Notes: generated from the sequence alone by a model not told the origin. DNA of 64,000 nucleotides from Ornithodoros turicata (GCF_037126465.1 NC_088203.1:55651581-55715580); one strand, 5' to 3'. Counted from the stretch's first letter, positions 47,329 to 59,344 are shown. Translations and numbers: made by a program.

Positions 47329-47658
47329 TGTTGGGTTTGGAGATAGCGACTTATCTCGCGGCCGGTGCAGCCGCTTATCGTCCGTTGATATCGTACACGT
47401 GTAGTAGTAGGGGCGCGGAAGACTGTCATCGATACCCTTAAAAGGGCAGACGTGTTTGTATAGGGGCACTTCCCGGGGGATCCTCGAGCTGGTCACGGAT
47501 CGTTGGCATCGCAGGGTATGCAAGTATGGTAATAAATTGTTGTTTCTCTGCTATTTGAATGGTTGTTTCGTACTACCTCCGGCGAGGCAAACGGATGCGG
47601 AAGGCCCCGAGAGTGGGAGCCCTGTGCCCAGTTGGGCAGGGGCGGTAGTTTTCCCACA
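47329..47658 (+). repeat. 5' LTR of the non-autonomous element
   Basis: 330 bp, TG...CA bounded. It carries ATACCCTTAAAAGGGC and AATAAA (near 47532), a plausible polyadenylation signal. Confidence 0.88.
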
Positions 47659-47659
47659 A

Positions 47660-47678
47660 TGGCGCCCAACGTAGGGCC
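47660..47678 (+). promoter_or_regulatory. Primer binding site of the non-autonomous element
   Basis: TGGCGCCCAACGTAGGGCC begins one base after the LTR plus one A. It starts with TGG and is tRNA-complement-like. Confidence 0.7.
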
Positions 47679-49051
47679 CGAGTCCGTTCGGTGGAGGGTT
47701 CCCGTATGTCATGTGCCACGCATGTTGGCGGTTTGGGCCGGCAAGTTGTTTTCAGCGTTGCTAATTGTTTTATGTTTGTTCTCCGTGACCAGCTCGTCGC
47801 TCCCGGTCAGTTGTAAGCTGCTACGTGGCTGCGACTCTGGAGCAAGACTGAGGCACTCGCAGTTCCCCGGCCCTCCTCTAGTAGGACGCCTGACTTGGTC
47901 GCAGTAGTACCCGCAGGGCTCGCGCGGCAGTCCGACGTATCGATGGCGTCTCATCCACGACTCCGCACAGGTTAACGTCCGCAGTGCACGCGCTACTGCT
48001 ACCTGACGCCGCGTCAGCTGCGCTGGCGGCAGGCTCCGAGAGGCCGTTCGCGGGCATCGGCTGCAGCCGAGTTACACGTCATTCCATTACTCCCAGCACG
48101 GTTCATGAACGAATTTCTCCTGCCGGATTACGAACGCCGTTTCCGAAAGCAGCTGCATAAGCGTACTCATCCTTGCGACGAGAGCCATGTAGAATTCGTT
48201 CGGGCTTCACTTCGGCCGTTCAGTAGGGTTGTTTCCTCTGCGACTGAAGCGCGGTAGGTAGCATCGGCTATCCGTCAGTGCCATTCACGCGTTCGCCCAA
48301 TTTTCGAGCCCGTCACTTCACCAGCCGGGAAGGATGCCGTAGGAGGTTCGTGCTATACAAGGCGACCTCTTAGCTGAACTCGAATACCATCCCCGCCTAC
48401 GTCGGATCAGGCGTTAGAACCGCGTTGCATGTGTTCGACGGGGATTAATTTCGGTTGAGCGCCGACATGCAGACGGACTCACGACCGATACAGTACTGCC
48501 TACAGTATGCGACCTTACAGGCCGTGTAGGTGGCCGCCGAAACGTCGGTCACTAGGACCTAGTGCTCCTGACTCGTCCTGGCATTCAGATCGCTGTCATT
48601 CACACGACCGCGACTTCATAGTGATTAGAGGGTCCAACAACGCCTCTTCGCCAGGAGATTCCTTCTGGTCACTTTCCTGTATTACCTTTCCTCTTTTTAT
48701 TTTAGTCGACCCAGCAAACTCGCAATCCAGCAAGTTCTCGCCGCAGGAGGCCCCTACCTCCACGTTCCTCCACCGCGCCAGGACAGAGGCCGCCTGGGCT
48801 TCGAGGGTTCGAGATGCCGATGTGGTAGCAGCCCTTGCGATCATCCAAAGACCGACCGGAAACGTTACGGGACACCGAGCAGCAACCTGCAGAGCCGCCA
48901 AGAGGAAATGACGTCGTAATCGACATCCCCGACGACGAGATGGACGACATTCTCTGAAAATATGAACTGAATTGGCGTGTGTGATCGCGCCTTGGGATCT
49001 CTTTTGTTTTTCAGTGACGTGACGGCACGTCGAGTTTTTTGGTCGGGGGAG

Positions 49052-49382
49052 TGTTGGGTTTGGAGATAGCGACTTATCTCGCGGCCGGTGCAGCCGCTTA
49101 TCGTCCGTTGATATCGTACACGTGTAGTAGTAGGGGGCGCGGAAGACTGTCATCGATACCCTTAAAAAGGCGGGCGTGTTTGTATTGTGACACTTCCCGG
49201 GGGATCCTCGAGCTGGTCACGGATCGTTGGCATCGCAGGGTATGCAAGTATGGTAATAAATTGTTGTTTCTCTGCTATTTGAATGGTTGTTTCGTACTAC
49301 CTCCGGCGAGGCGAACGGATGTGGAAGGCCCCGGGAGTGGGAGCCCTGTGCCCAGTTGGGCAAGGGCGGTAGTTTTCCCACA
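49052..49382 (+). repeat. 3' LTR of the non-autonomous element
   Basis: 331 bp, a direct repeat of 47329-47658 with scattered substitutions. Confidence 0.88.
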
Positions 49383-49456
49383 ACACATAGGATACTGCGA
49401 GCACCTCCACTCCTGTGACCACTACCAGAGGGATTATATTGGTAAGAACTACCTTT

Positions 49457-49664
49457 ATGCGTCGCTGTGCCTGCTGGAGAGCCTTTATCCTCTTTTTGCT
49501 GGCAGTGTGCAGCGATGTCACTCGTTTGACCTCCTTTTTCAAAAACTCCTTAACAGGTGTGTCCTCAGTGGCATGGCTGTCCTGGACAGTGAGCATGCAG
49601 TCGTCTTGTTAGACGTAAATTCATAACACACACATTGAAATTTACCAGCTTCCACCACAAACCA
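49457..49664 (-). pseudogene. Inverted duplicate of the P-element first exon
   Basis: On the minus strand this copies 50659 to about 50863 almost base for base (MLTVQDSHATEDTPVKEFLK versus ...KAFLK). It ends where the duplicated sequence meets GTTCTTACC. The two copies face each other about 1 kb apart, a large inverted repeat. Confidence 0.88.
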
Positions 49665-50658
49665 CAAAAAGTGGTAGGAGGGCTACTGTTTCATCTCAGA
49701 CCACAGAGGGAATGTGCGGCATGCTTACATCAACAGTAACATAAATCTCTGTGCCACTACAGTTGGGGATACATTCAAACCATATAGTTATTCTTGTCAT
49801 TGGAGGATATACCAATCTGTCTTGAGACATGGCCACTACCTCGAAATTAATAACTAAGTGCAGTTAAATACAACATATTGCACACAATAAAAGAGAAAGG
49901 GAGAGCAAGATGTACCCTGAACACTAAAGGGTTTATTGTGCCCTTTACGTTTTAGAAGAAAACTCTTTCATCACGAGGGTATGATGGCGGCTGACATTTT
50001 GTACAGGCTGCATCTACGTAGCCTACTTGGAGCGTACTACGCGCTATAAACCAGCCTCTTTCTATTCCATCAAATGTGTTTGCATGTATTTTCTAATTCC
50101 TAACATGACATCTTGATGGCATGTATTGATTTAGATCTGTGATTTGACTGATTTTTACTAACAGCATGACAAAAATGAATTGCATTTATGATGTACACTC
50201 AATGATGAAATAAAATACTTACATTGATTTATTCTTTGTTGATTTGCATGTCTGTGTCATTTATTCTAGGAAGTAGGATTGGGAGGCATACAGGAAGAGC
50301 ACTCCAGCTTGTTCATCTACGTAGCCCTCGCAAGCTGTTAGTGCATCTCGTTTGCTTCTAATCATGTGCATGGTACAAATCAATCATGAATCATGCCTGT
50401 TCCTATAAACTGAAAGTCAGGTTTCAAACACTCGCAGCTGACCCTTCACACAAAGGCAGGGGGGATGTGAACTGCAACAACGTAGCGGTAAAGAAAGCTG
50501 AGACATTTCTCTGAAGGTCCTTTGATTAAACTTACAATGAGGTACCTAATATTGATTGGCATAATTATGTACCGTACAACCTGCATTTTTGCACGATAAT
50601 TTCACTGTAGAATATATAAACTCATAAGTTAAATTATGCATACTTATTTTTTATTGCG
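49665..50658. other. Loop between the inverted P-element copies
   Basis: AT-rich and without open frames of note. If the P element kept its THAP exon it should be here or upstream, but I see no C2CH pattern. Confidence 0.45.
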
Positions 50659-50730
50659 AGAAGCTGGTAAATTTCAATGTGTGTGTTATGAATTTACGTC
50701 TAACAAGACGACTGCATGCTCACTGTCCAG

Positions 50731-53024
50731 GACAGCCATGCCACTGAGGACACACCTGTTAAGGCGTTTTTGAAAAAGGAGGTCAAACGAGTGACATCGC
50801 TGCACACTGCCAGCAAAAAGAGGATAAAGGCTCTCCAGCAGGCACAGCGACGCATAAAGCAAAATGTGGCACACCTCGAAGATGTAATAAAAGACTTGAG
50901 GTCCAAGGACATATTACTGCAAGAAAATGCAGACTGCTTAGAAAACATAGCAGGAGCCCACAAAGACATCCTCAAACGACAAACAGCAAAACAGAAGGGA
51001 AACCCCATGCCACGTCAGTGAAGCCCAGAGTTACGTGCCTTTGCCTTGACACTCCACTTTTATTCCCCTCGTGCTTATAAATATGTGCCTAGCACTTTCG
51101 ACACCTGCCTGCCACATCCACGGACAATAAAGAAGTGGTATCAATCAATCGACGGCGAACCAGGATTCTCAAAAGAAGCCCTCACAGCACTCCGAATGAA
51201 GACAGCTTATGAAAACAGCAAAGGCAGAGTTACAGTGTGCAGCCTCATGGTTGATGAAATGGCAATAAGGAAACATGTCGAGTGGGATGGAAGGAGGACA
51301 TACGGCTATGTCAGCCTCGGGCCTGACTCCACCGATGATACAGCAATAGCCAAAGAAGCATTTGTTGTGGTGATTGTTTCCATCACGGAAAAGTGGAAGC
51401 TGCCAATCGGCTATTTCTTAGTTGATGGCATATCTGGTGAGCAGAAGACACACCTTGTGCGCGAGGCATTATCACTTTTACATGAAGCAGGTGCAACCAT
51501 CGTGTCAATCACTTGTGATGGGGCATCGTCAAACGTTGCCATGCTTTGCAACTTGGGTTGCTCCTTTGACTACGGAAAGGGCCTCAAGATAAGCTTTCCC
51601 CACCCTGAGACTGGTGAGCCAATAAGTGCATTTTTGGACGCATGTCATATGCTAAAACTAATCCGCAATACCCTGTCCCACAAGGAAACCTTTGTAGATA
51701 ATGAAGGAGACACTATCTCATGGGTATATATAGAGAAGCTGCATTTGCTGCAAGCGAGGGAAGGCCTGCATGCAGGAAATAGGCTGCGGGTGGCACACAT
51801 CAACTGGCAGCGGCAGCCTATGAAGGTTAACCTGGCCGCCCAAGTAATGAGCACATCTGTAGCTGATGCACTAGCTGAATGCCGCAGTCTCCTCCTTCCA
51901 GAGTTCAGTGACTCGGAAGCCACTGAGAAGTTCCTTAGGATGGTCAATGACATTTTTGATGTGCTAAACTCCCGCCGCATGATACAGAAGAATTGGAAGA
52001 AGCCCCTATGTCCAGAAAACATAGAAAATGTTTGTGACCTCTTCAACTGCGCGGCAGCGTACATCACTTCACTTAGAACAAGCATATCCGGCCCTGCTCT
52101 CCTAAAATGCAACAGGAAAACTGGATTCTTGGGATTCCTTGTTTGTTGCCAGAGCTCCTTGGAACTTTATGAGCACCAGATTTCCAAGGGTGCCATAACG
52201 TACCTACCCACACATAGGATCAGCCAAGATCGCTTGGAACTCTTTTTGGCACACTTCGAGCTCAGGGGGGATGGAATAACAACTCAACAGCACGACAATT
52301 GGCAGCTGGATTCAAGAAACTGCTCATCCAAAATGAAATACAAGAAACAGGAATGGGAAATTGCCTTCCACTAGAAAACATTGCAATTCTTCATGCCAGC
52401 AGCTATACATCTCGATCAGAAGACATCATTAATGTAACATCGATTAGAAGAAACATGACAACAGAGGACCACGTCGTGCCGGTTGACCTGCGGGACCATG
52501 ACTACTTCCCAGATTCACGTGAACCCTCAGTTTTTGGAGAGAGGGTGGTAGTGTACATCGCAGGGTATATTGCGCGTTACCTACAAGGGTACCTGAAATG
52601 TGAGACATGTGTCCCAACGCTAACCATGTCAGATCAAAGGCCATATCACTCTTTGATACTACGAAGAATGCAAGGTGAAGCTGTCTTTCCGTCACAAGAC
52701 GTTATTGCAATTTGTCGAAAATCAGAAAGAGTTCTCCGTGGGGCGCTAAATGAGAAGGAACAGCCGTCGAGCATAGTGTTGCGTGAACTGCTTCCTCGTG
52801 TGCTTGAACCCCTTTTTGAAAGTCAAGTGTTTCAATCACTCCGGCAACAACATATGCTTGATCAGGGTCCACTGGAAAATCATTACTATCACATCGTGAA
52901 GAGTATAGCACAAAAATACCTCGAGGTACGATTACATCATGCAAGCAGGCAAGCCACTGCTGACTTGCATAGACAGCGCTGCAGGCAGCTTTTCACAAAG
53001 TTAACACAGTTTAAGGGGGAGTAA
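50731..53024 (+). pseudogene. P-element-type transposase (THAP9-like), two lesions
   Basis: The first part (50731-51018) is a coiled-coil-rich lead (KKEVKRVTSLHTASKKRIKAL). After an in-frame TGA at 51019 the same frame continues SPELRAFALTLHFYSPRAYKY. Then come the RNase H-like domain of P transposases (SLMVDEMAIRKHVEWDG with the first catalytic Asp, SITCDGASSN with the second) and the GTP-binding insertion region. At a G6 run (52265-52270) the frame breaks: one more G would join FELRGG to WNNNSTARQLAAGFKKLL. The remaining frame to 53024 is the C-terminal part (VVYIAGYIARYLQGYLKCETC). The THAP exon is not found. One nonsense codon and one homopolymer shift make it a young pseudogene, or partly a sequence error. 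Confidence 0.9.
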
Positions 53025-53089
53025 TTGAAGTGTTTTGTTTGTTGCAAGAAGCATTACATTGAGCAGGTATTCAGTATCACGGTTAAGAC

Positions 53090-53999
53090 CAGAGTTCGAG
53101 GTAACTCGTTACAAGTAACTCGTTACCGTAACAAAGTTCCTTTTTTTTGGCAACTTGTAACTTAACTCGGTACTTTTGTGCCGTGGTAACTTTCAGAGGA
53201 ACTCGTTTCTTTTTCAGGTAACTTTGCCAGAGTAACTTAAGTTAAGTACCAAGTTACTTTTAATTCACTTTTCACTCACGTCCACATATTTTCTTGCTTT
53301 CTCTCCGGTTCATTTATGCCATTTTTTACCATTTCGTGATGCTCAATCAATGACAGTATTCTATTCAGGGAGTAAGAACTGCTGCCATTGAAATGAAGCT
53401 GGCCCGTTGTGTGCCCACAGGGAGCAAGATGCAAAGCGTTCGAATGTACCCCTACCAGAGAAACGTCATCATAATGTTGGTAGACAGAGACAAATCGGAA
53501 AGGGTGGGCTGGGTTCCACGAATGGGAACTTGTTTGCTGCCTCCTACTGGAAGAAAAATAGGACAGAAGGTCGCATCCTTTTCTGGGACCATCATAATAT
53601 CATCAAGACGGAGGCTTTCGGGGTTGACCTTGTTCACCTCTAGCTTCGAGTGTTGTTCAACTTTACCAAATTTGTAGCGGTGTCGAACACTATGACGTCA
53701 TTTGTTTACAAAAAGGGAGAGGTCTATTGTTGGACATAAATGAAAACGACCCAGTCGTATTGTACTTCTCCGCAGGTAACTCAAGGTCTAGCTCAACTGC
53801 TCACACGCGCTGCTAATTACCTAACACTATTACCAAATACTATTTACCTATTTTTTGTTCGAAGTAAGGTAAGTGTAAGTAACTCAGTAACTGCAAGTTA
53901 CATTTCAGGCTGAAGAACACAATTATTAACTGCTATATTTTTCACAGGGTAACTGAATTTGTAACGAGTTATTTATGACGGGCACTTTCTCGATCTATG
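53090..53999. mobile_element. hAT-type MITE with GTAACTCGTTAC repeats (910 bp)
   Basis: Ends CAGAGTTCGAG and CATAGATCGAG (reverse complement of the right end) match at 9 of 11 positions. They are flanked by the perfect 8-bp duplication GTTAAGAC (53082-53089 and 54000-54007). Sub-terminal regions carry many GTAACTCGTTAC-like repeats. The interior has only short frames. Confidence 0.85.
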
Positions 54000-54007
54000 G
54001 TTAAGAC

Positions 54008-55185
54008 CATGTCACAGGCTACTACTGTAACACACTCTGTTCTACTACAGTAATCTATATATTATATAGAGCATCCTTTCATTGTTTTATAGTTTGGAAA
54101 TAATTCACCAACTTGCCCTTGGGTCATGTTGCCTTGTATATATATAGTGATACAATACAAACTTCACATAGTGTATGTCAAGAGCAAACGTTGGCTCATG
54201 TAAATAGTTTGTTGCTGCTTTTTGTTCTGGGTCTCCCCAGCACTGTTCCTTTAACCTGCGTCAGTAAATACTTCATTTAGTAACTACTGGACTACCAACT
54301 TGTCTCTCAAACTTCCTAACCAAGGTTTCAGGAACACCATGTCATGGTAAAACCCGGTAAAGCGATAAACTACTGCGGCTGCCCAACTGACTGAGGTAGG
54401 GGACGTTTTTTTTTTTTCTTTTTGTGGACACTTCACATTCAGTTTAGGTAAAACAAAAAGATGACATACATTCACAACAAGGTTTATTTATCAACGGGCA
54501 GCCGGTACCGCGGAAATATTGCGAAGGAATTAGCCGCTGTACGCAACACTTCACCGTGTAATATGAGGTCACATCCATGATGATCATGTTTAACTGTTGC
54601 TGCATTCGATCAAACTTGTCAGTACGATCAAAACATGCTTTTGAATCCAATCACAGAAGCAAAAGTGACATTGTTTACAAACGTGTTCACCGGCGATCAT
54701 GTGCGCCGCCATTTTACTGATCATATGAGTGATGACGTTTGCGTAAACGTCAGGCCTGAACCGTCCCACAGTTCTTTGCGCAGGGTTGCACGCTCTTTTC
54801 AATGGGAAGGGATACGACAGGGCACCCCTGTGTGCCGATCAACGCCGGATGTGGTATGAGCGTGATGATTCAAACGGGCCGCTTTGTTGCGCATTATGAC
54901 GCCCTTTCGCAACATACAATTTGTAAATTCCCGCATCAGCATAAAAAGAAGACATGAACTCGAATTAAACACAGAAAATTGTGAATGGAACTCAAGTCTT
55001 CAACGCCTTCAGTCTGATGCATGTTCATTTTCAACATGATTTTCAATCTGTTTTGCGTACGATAATTCGGAGAGGCTGAATTTTCTGTCTTCCTGTTTCT
55101 TTTCGTTCGCTGCCGGTTGACATTTGTGTCGTCGTCCTTCGTCCGTCTTCCAGTTTCCTTAGTTTTTTTGCGATTGTTTTGCGAA
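54008..55185. other. Spacer and 5' region of the BEN gene
   Basis: No separate gene. 54660-54870 is richer in CpG than its surroundings. The last 100 bases before the ATG at 55186 contain pyrimidine-rich sequence (CGTCGTCCTTCGTCCGTCTT) suitable as 5' leader. No TATA box is called. Confidence 0.4.
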
Positions 55186-58100
55186 ATGTCCCATATTCTA
55201 GTCAAATGGGTAGGAACAGAACAGTGGGATGTTTACCCTGTGAGATGCATAGCAGATACCAAAGTGGGCATTCAACTCCTTTCGGAACAAGGTGCCATGG
55301 AAGACCCGCGGGGCACTGTGTACGACATTTACTGGAAAGAAGGAGAAGAACCTCCGCCTGCTGTGCTACTCCATCTCGGTAGGTTCCCCCACCTCCTTTT
55401 GTTTTGTCACTGGTGTGCACGCTGTAAGTACCGTCTAATTGTATTAACTTCTTTGCGCAGGGAAACAACACACCATGGAAAGAAAGAGGCCCGGCTTGCG
55501 GCTCAGGCTGCATGTGACAACAGCCAGAGTCAGGTGACAGCGCCTCAGGCTAGCCAGGTTAGGCGGCATGTTTCATTTGTTTAAGCTCTAGTAAGCTTTG
55601 GTTCGTTAAGTGTGTGTGGCGTGCGTTCGTTAAGTGTGCGTTAAGAACGTGTCGTGTCGTCCCTCCTCTGTCCCTTTCTCAGGTTCCATTTTTTCGACAT
55701 GTACCAGCTGGCCTGCACCCTTGCCCTTTTGCCATAAGTGTCAGTATTGTGTTACTGACCACGTAAGGCACTTTGCTTTGTGCTACGTCTTTCGCAGTTA
55801 CTGCGATAGTTATTATTATTCAGAGACTTGCAGGCTAGATTCTTATGTTCTGTAAAGATCTTACTGGCGCTGTTTGGAATGACAGATTTACGTGTACGTT
55901 TTCCCTTACGCACATATTTGATGTTACATGTGTACTGCAGTAGCATGTGTATTGCTTTCAGGATCGCAATGTGTGCAGAGTGTGCGCTGAGAAAGATGAA
56001 GAGATTGAAGAGCTCAAGGGACAAATTAAGGCGCTACAGAGGAAACTTGAGATGACTGAATCGACTATTGGCATGTTTGTTTTAGTAAGCTCTTGGATAT
56101 CAATAGTGACGTGTGGTTATTTCGAATACTTCTCATACAGATGCACAAAAGATGGTAAAGAGGTTGAGGGGAACGCTGACGGATCTCCAGTCCAAGGGGG
56201 CAGTGGAGAATGTGATTCCCTGTGGCAAGGTACGTAAAACTAGTGAACCAGTTTTTGGATCTGTTGTTACACGTACTAGCTCTTCAGCATAATATTCATA
56301 CTCTTCACTGTATAGTGTGTATTCACTTTACATGAAACAAACACGTTTGACTGCCATGGCGGAGGTCACAGGTGACAAACGGCATGTCGAAGGTCTGGGA
56401 CCTCTATGAGGAGGTTAAAAAGAGTGGCTGACAAGTGTCACCATGTATGTGTGGCTTGTGGCACTGCACCATAGTTTCCAAAGCTCAAGTCGCGTTTCCT
56501 CCACACAGAAGTGGTGCCATGCACGGCTATGTTGCAGCACATAGCTGATCGAGGTAAAGGCACATGATGGCGTGAACGTGTACTGCTGCCCTCAACTCTA
56601 TCATTTCGATATAACCTGGTATACAGGGTGTTTCATGTAAATCCCAGGGCTAAATAATTCGCGAACAGCTGCACCAATTGAAGAACTTTCTTTGTTACAA
56701 GTATCTGTCCGTTGCCACCTACCACCTGCGTTCCATGTGAATGAATGGGAGGTGCTCATTATTGAAATAAAAATTCAAATGAGTTTCGTAAAAAACAACA
56801 AGTAAAGCAGGGCGCTGTCAGCACTAAATTGGGTACTACCCCTTTTGGGACCCTCAGTGAACACCTTTTGGAGAAAAATCTGCCACCGAAGCGGGTCATT
56901 TCTTGCAGTAATTAATTGGTTTCGGTTTACATATTTTTGTTGTGGCTGGTCGCAGTGAAGTGCAAACGGACGTAATTCATTGGTGGATAAGGGAGTGGAA
57001 AAGTGTGCTTCTGTGCTTCACTGCGACAAGCCGCGACAAAAATATGTAAACCGAAACCAATTAATTACAGCAACAAATGACCAGCTTAGGTGGCCGATTT
57101 TCGGTGTCCACTGAGGGTCCCAAAAGGGGTAGTACCCATTTTAATGCCGACAGCGTCCTGCTTTAAAAGTTGTTTTTTTTACAAAACTCATTTTTATTTT
57201 AATAATGAGTGCCTCCCACTCATTCACATGGTGCGCAGCTTGTAGGTGGTACCGGTCATATGCTTGTGAAAAGTGTGTGAAGTTCATTGATAGGTGCACC
57301 TGTTTGTGAATTATTTAGCCCGGTGATTTAACTGAAACACCCGGTAAAGTAGTAGACTGCCAGATAAAAAAAAGATATTGTACACTGAAACACCCGGTAT
57401 AGTATTACACTGCCAAAAAAAAAAGGATATTGTACACTGAATATTGTGCTGTGCAAGTAGGTAAGCCTTTCACGCAGTCCCCCAGCTTCTCCCTTTACCC
57501 TCATGCGTGTAGAAGGGTCTCATTGGATCACTCTCAAATAAGGTACCACAACAACTACACGTGTCCACGTTGCTTCATCTTTTTCACCATAGTGTTGTGG
57601 CCCGGCTGTGAGTGCTCGCTTATGGCTGCCTCCTGAGTGGACAGATGCTTTGCTGCGTACTTTCTTCAACATTTTCTCTAACTCATATACACTGATGTAC
57701 TGCTGTAGCATATAGGCAACAGTTACACGTTACAGGACTTGTCAAAGTGTGCCCCATAATGTCTTGTAAAATGCACAGCAGTGAACAGAAAACACAGTAA
57801 AATTAGCAGTCATGGTATTTTGAAAGAGCACCAGTGATTACCAGAATTAGTAACAGCTAGCCAGTTTTGTTTCCAGTAATGGAGGGAACATGATACTCAT
57901 TTTCGCTACCATTGCCAATCTCTACCTAAAAGTGTATCACTCCCCATTGATTTAACATTAACAGTAATAACCCGCATTTATTGTATTTTTCAGCTTAATA
58001 AATATTGTAATTTCATACCTATATAAATGCTCATATGCAATATTGGGCTCGACTAGGCACTTATTTGTGACCAGGAGGATGTCACTGAGTATAAGAGAAG

Positions 58101-59118
58101 GATGAAGTGTTGGACTTGATATTAACTCAATTTTTTTCATTGGTTCTTTGATTGCAATGCTAGTAACATTTTTCGTTTGTTACTACATAGTGTCCTGTTA
58201 ACATTGTTTGCTTAAACGTTCCATGTTTGTCTCTCTAGGTCGAGATTGGAGGGGGAGTCCTTGTTGAACAACCAACGCTCGACAGACTTTCCAAACTCTG
58301 TAACGGTTCAGCAACCAAATATGCACGTGCCTTGCTCCGTTGCGTGTTTTCTCCCGATGAACTCAAGGGAAGGTCCCTCTATGGACAAGGCAGCAACGCC
58401 TACAGTCATGTACCAGCAAAGGAGGCACTTGACCCTACCCGGCTAGAAGCAGTCCGAGGTAGTATTTCTTTTTTTTTTTCTGTGCAGGCAGTTCCTTATT
58501 AGGAGGTGACACCGGAATTTTTGTGCCAGTAGTTATCCAATCCATATTAGGACGAGAGTGTAGATTTATTAGTATGGAGTGAAGTGCCACCACCGGCATC
58601 CTGAGCAGTTGTGCGGTTGATGATGCAACGTGAAGTTGAAAGCGTTATTCTAGCACCCTTTTCTGCTGGTGTTTCACAGTCTGCTGGCCTATGTTCATTT
58701 TTAGTGCTCAGCTCATACCTAACCTCATGCTTGTCAGAGTGGTCCAGTAACCGCGTGTCATTGGAGTTTTTCCTAAACAACTGTATAGTTGCAAAGTAGG
58801 ACATTAACTGTTTTTGCGCAGCAATTGTATTTGCCATCATGAATGAACAGTTTGGTTGAATTTTAATGCAGCTGAATGAATTTCTTGAAAGATTGAGTAT
58901 GGGCTAAAAGGGGTGACAAACATGTTGTCACTCATATCCAGCAGAGGTCTAAATTGCATGCGTGCAAATGAAATGTTTCCTGGAACAGGTATGTTACATG
59001 TGATACTGGTTTTCACATGTTCATCTTAATTTTTTCAGGACACACACACGGGAAGCTTCCTGGAATCTCGGACACACAACTGAAGAGCAGCCTCTCGTCA
59101 CTGCTTTGCAGAGAATAG
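55186..59118 (+). CDS. BEN-domain protein gene, six exons, 256 aa
   Basis: Exons: 55186-55382, 55461-55533, 55962-56084, 56152-56229, 58239-58458, 59039-59118. With these borders one frame is open from ATG to TAG. Exon 1 encodes MSHILVKWVGTEQWDVYPVR and ends EPPPAVLLHLG, an N-terminal module seen in BEND5-like and tick BEN proteins. Exon 3 is a coiled coil after CRVCAEKDEE. Exons 5-6 are a BEN domain (residues about 158-256): VEIGGGVLVEQPTLDRLSKL, KYARALLRCVFSPDELKGRS, KEALDPTRLEAVRG, then HTHGKLPGISDTQLKSSLSS. BEN domains bind DNA or chromatin proteins, so a nuclear regulatory role is likely. The donor closing exon 1 is weak (TAG|GTTCCC). A stronger one 4 bases earlier (TCG|GTAGGT) would shift the frame. 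Intron 4 holds a foldback MITE. Confidence 0.85.
56624..57343. mobile_element. Foldback MITE in BEN gene intron 4 (about 720 bp)
   Basis: The left end CAGGGTGTTTCATGTAAATC and the right end GATTTAACTGAAACACCCGG are inverted. The complementarity continues inward over most of the element (GGTTTCGGTTTACATATTTT faces AAAATATGTAAACCGAAACC), so both arms of about 330 bp can fold on themselves. A shorter relative lies at 39013-39256. Right after it, a unit of about 66 bp (GATATTGTACACTGAA, ACACCCGGTA) is duplicated to about 57440. Confidence 0.88.
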
Positions 59119-59344
59119 CATGTACAAATGTAGTCTATTGTACACGGTTGCCTGTAATCTGCAGTTTATGGTTGAGTGATCCCCTATTGACACTTAGGCA
59201 GCTAGCAAGAAGGTAATGAGTCAGTGAGCCAGTCTTCAGCTTCCCACATGTTTAGATCTTGTTGGACGTCTGAGTGTCGGTAAAGGATCGTTCAACCGCA
59301 AACTGCAGATTGGAGACAGCTGTGTCCAAAGCAGTATGTGTATA
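59119..59344. other. 3' flank of the BEN gene
   Basis: No coding signal. A canonical AATAAA is not seen within the first 200 bases. Confidence 0.4.

Larger units (their letters stand above)
47329..49382 (+). mobile_element. Non-autonomous LTR retrotransposon (2.05 kb)
   Basis: LTRs of about 330 bp (47329-47658 and 49052-49382) run TGTTGGG...CCCACA and differ at roughly a dozen positions, so the insertion is older than the gypsy copy. The bases ACAC flank both sides (47325-47328 and 49383-49386). A primer binding site follows the 5' LTR, and a G5 purine tract precedes the 3' LTR. Only 1.4 kb lies between, too short for gag-pol. A residual pol-like tail (IDIPDDEMDDIL then stop, near 48925-48957) suggests an internal deletion derivative. 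Family not assigned. Confidence 0.88.

Noticed and set aside
55634..55855. Extra BEN gene exon between exons 2 and 3 (CHKCQYCVTDH)
   Set aside because: It has a plausible acceptor and donor but breaks the phase between exons 2 and 3, while direct splicing of 2 to 3 is in phase.
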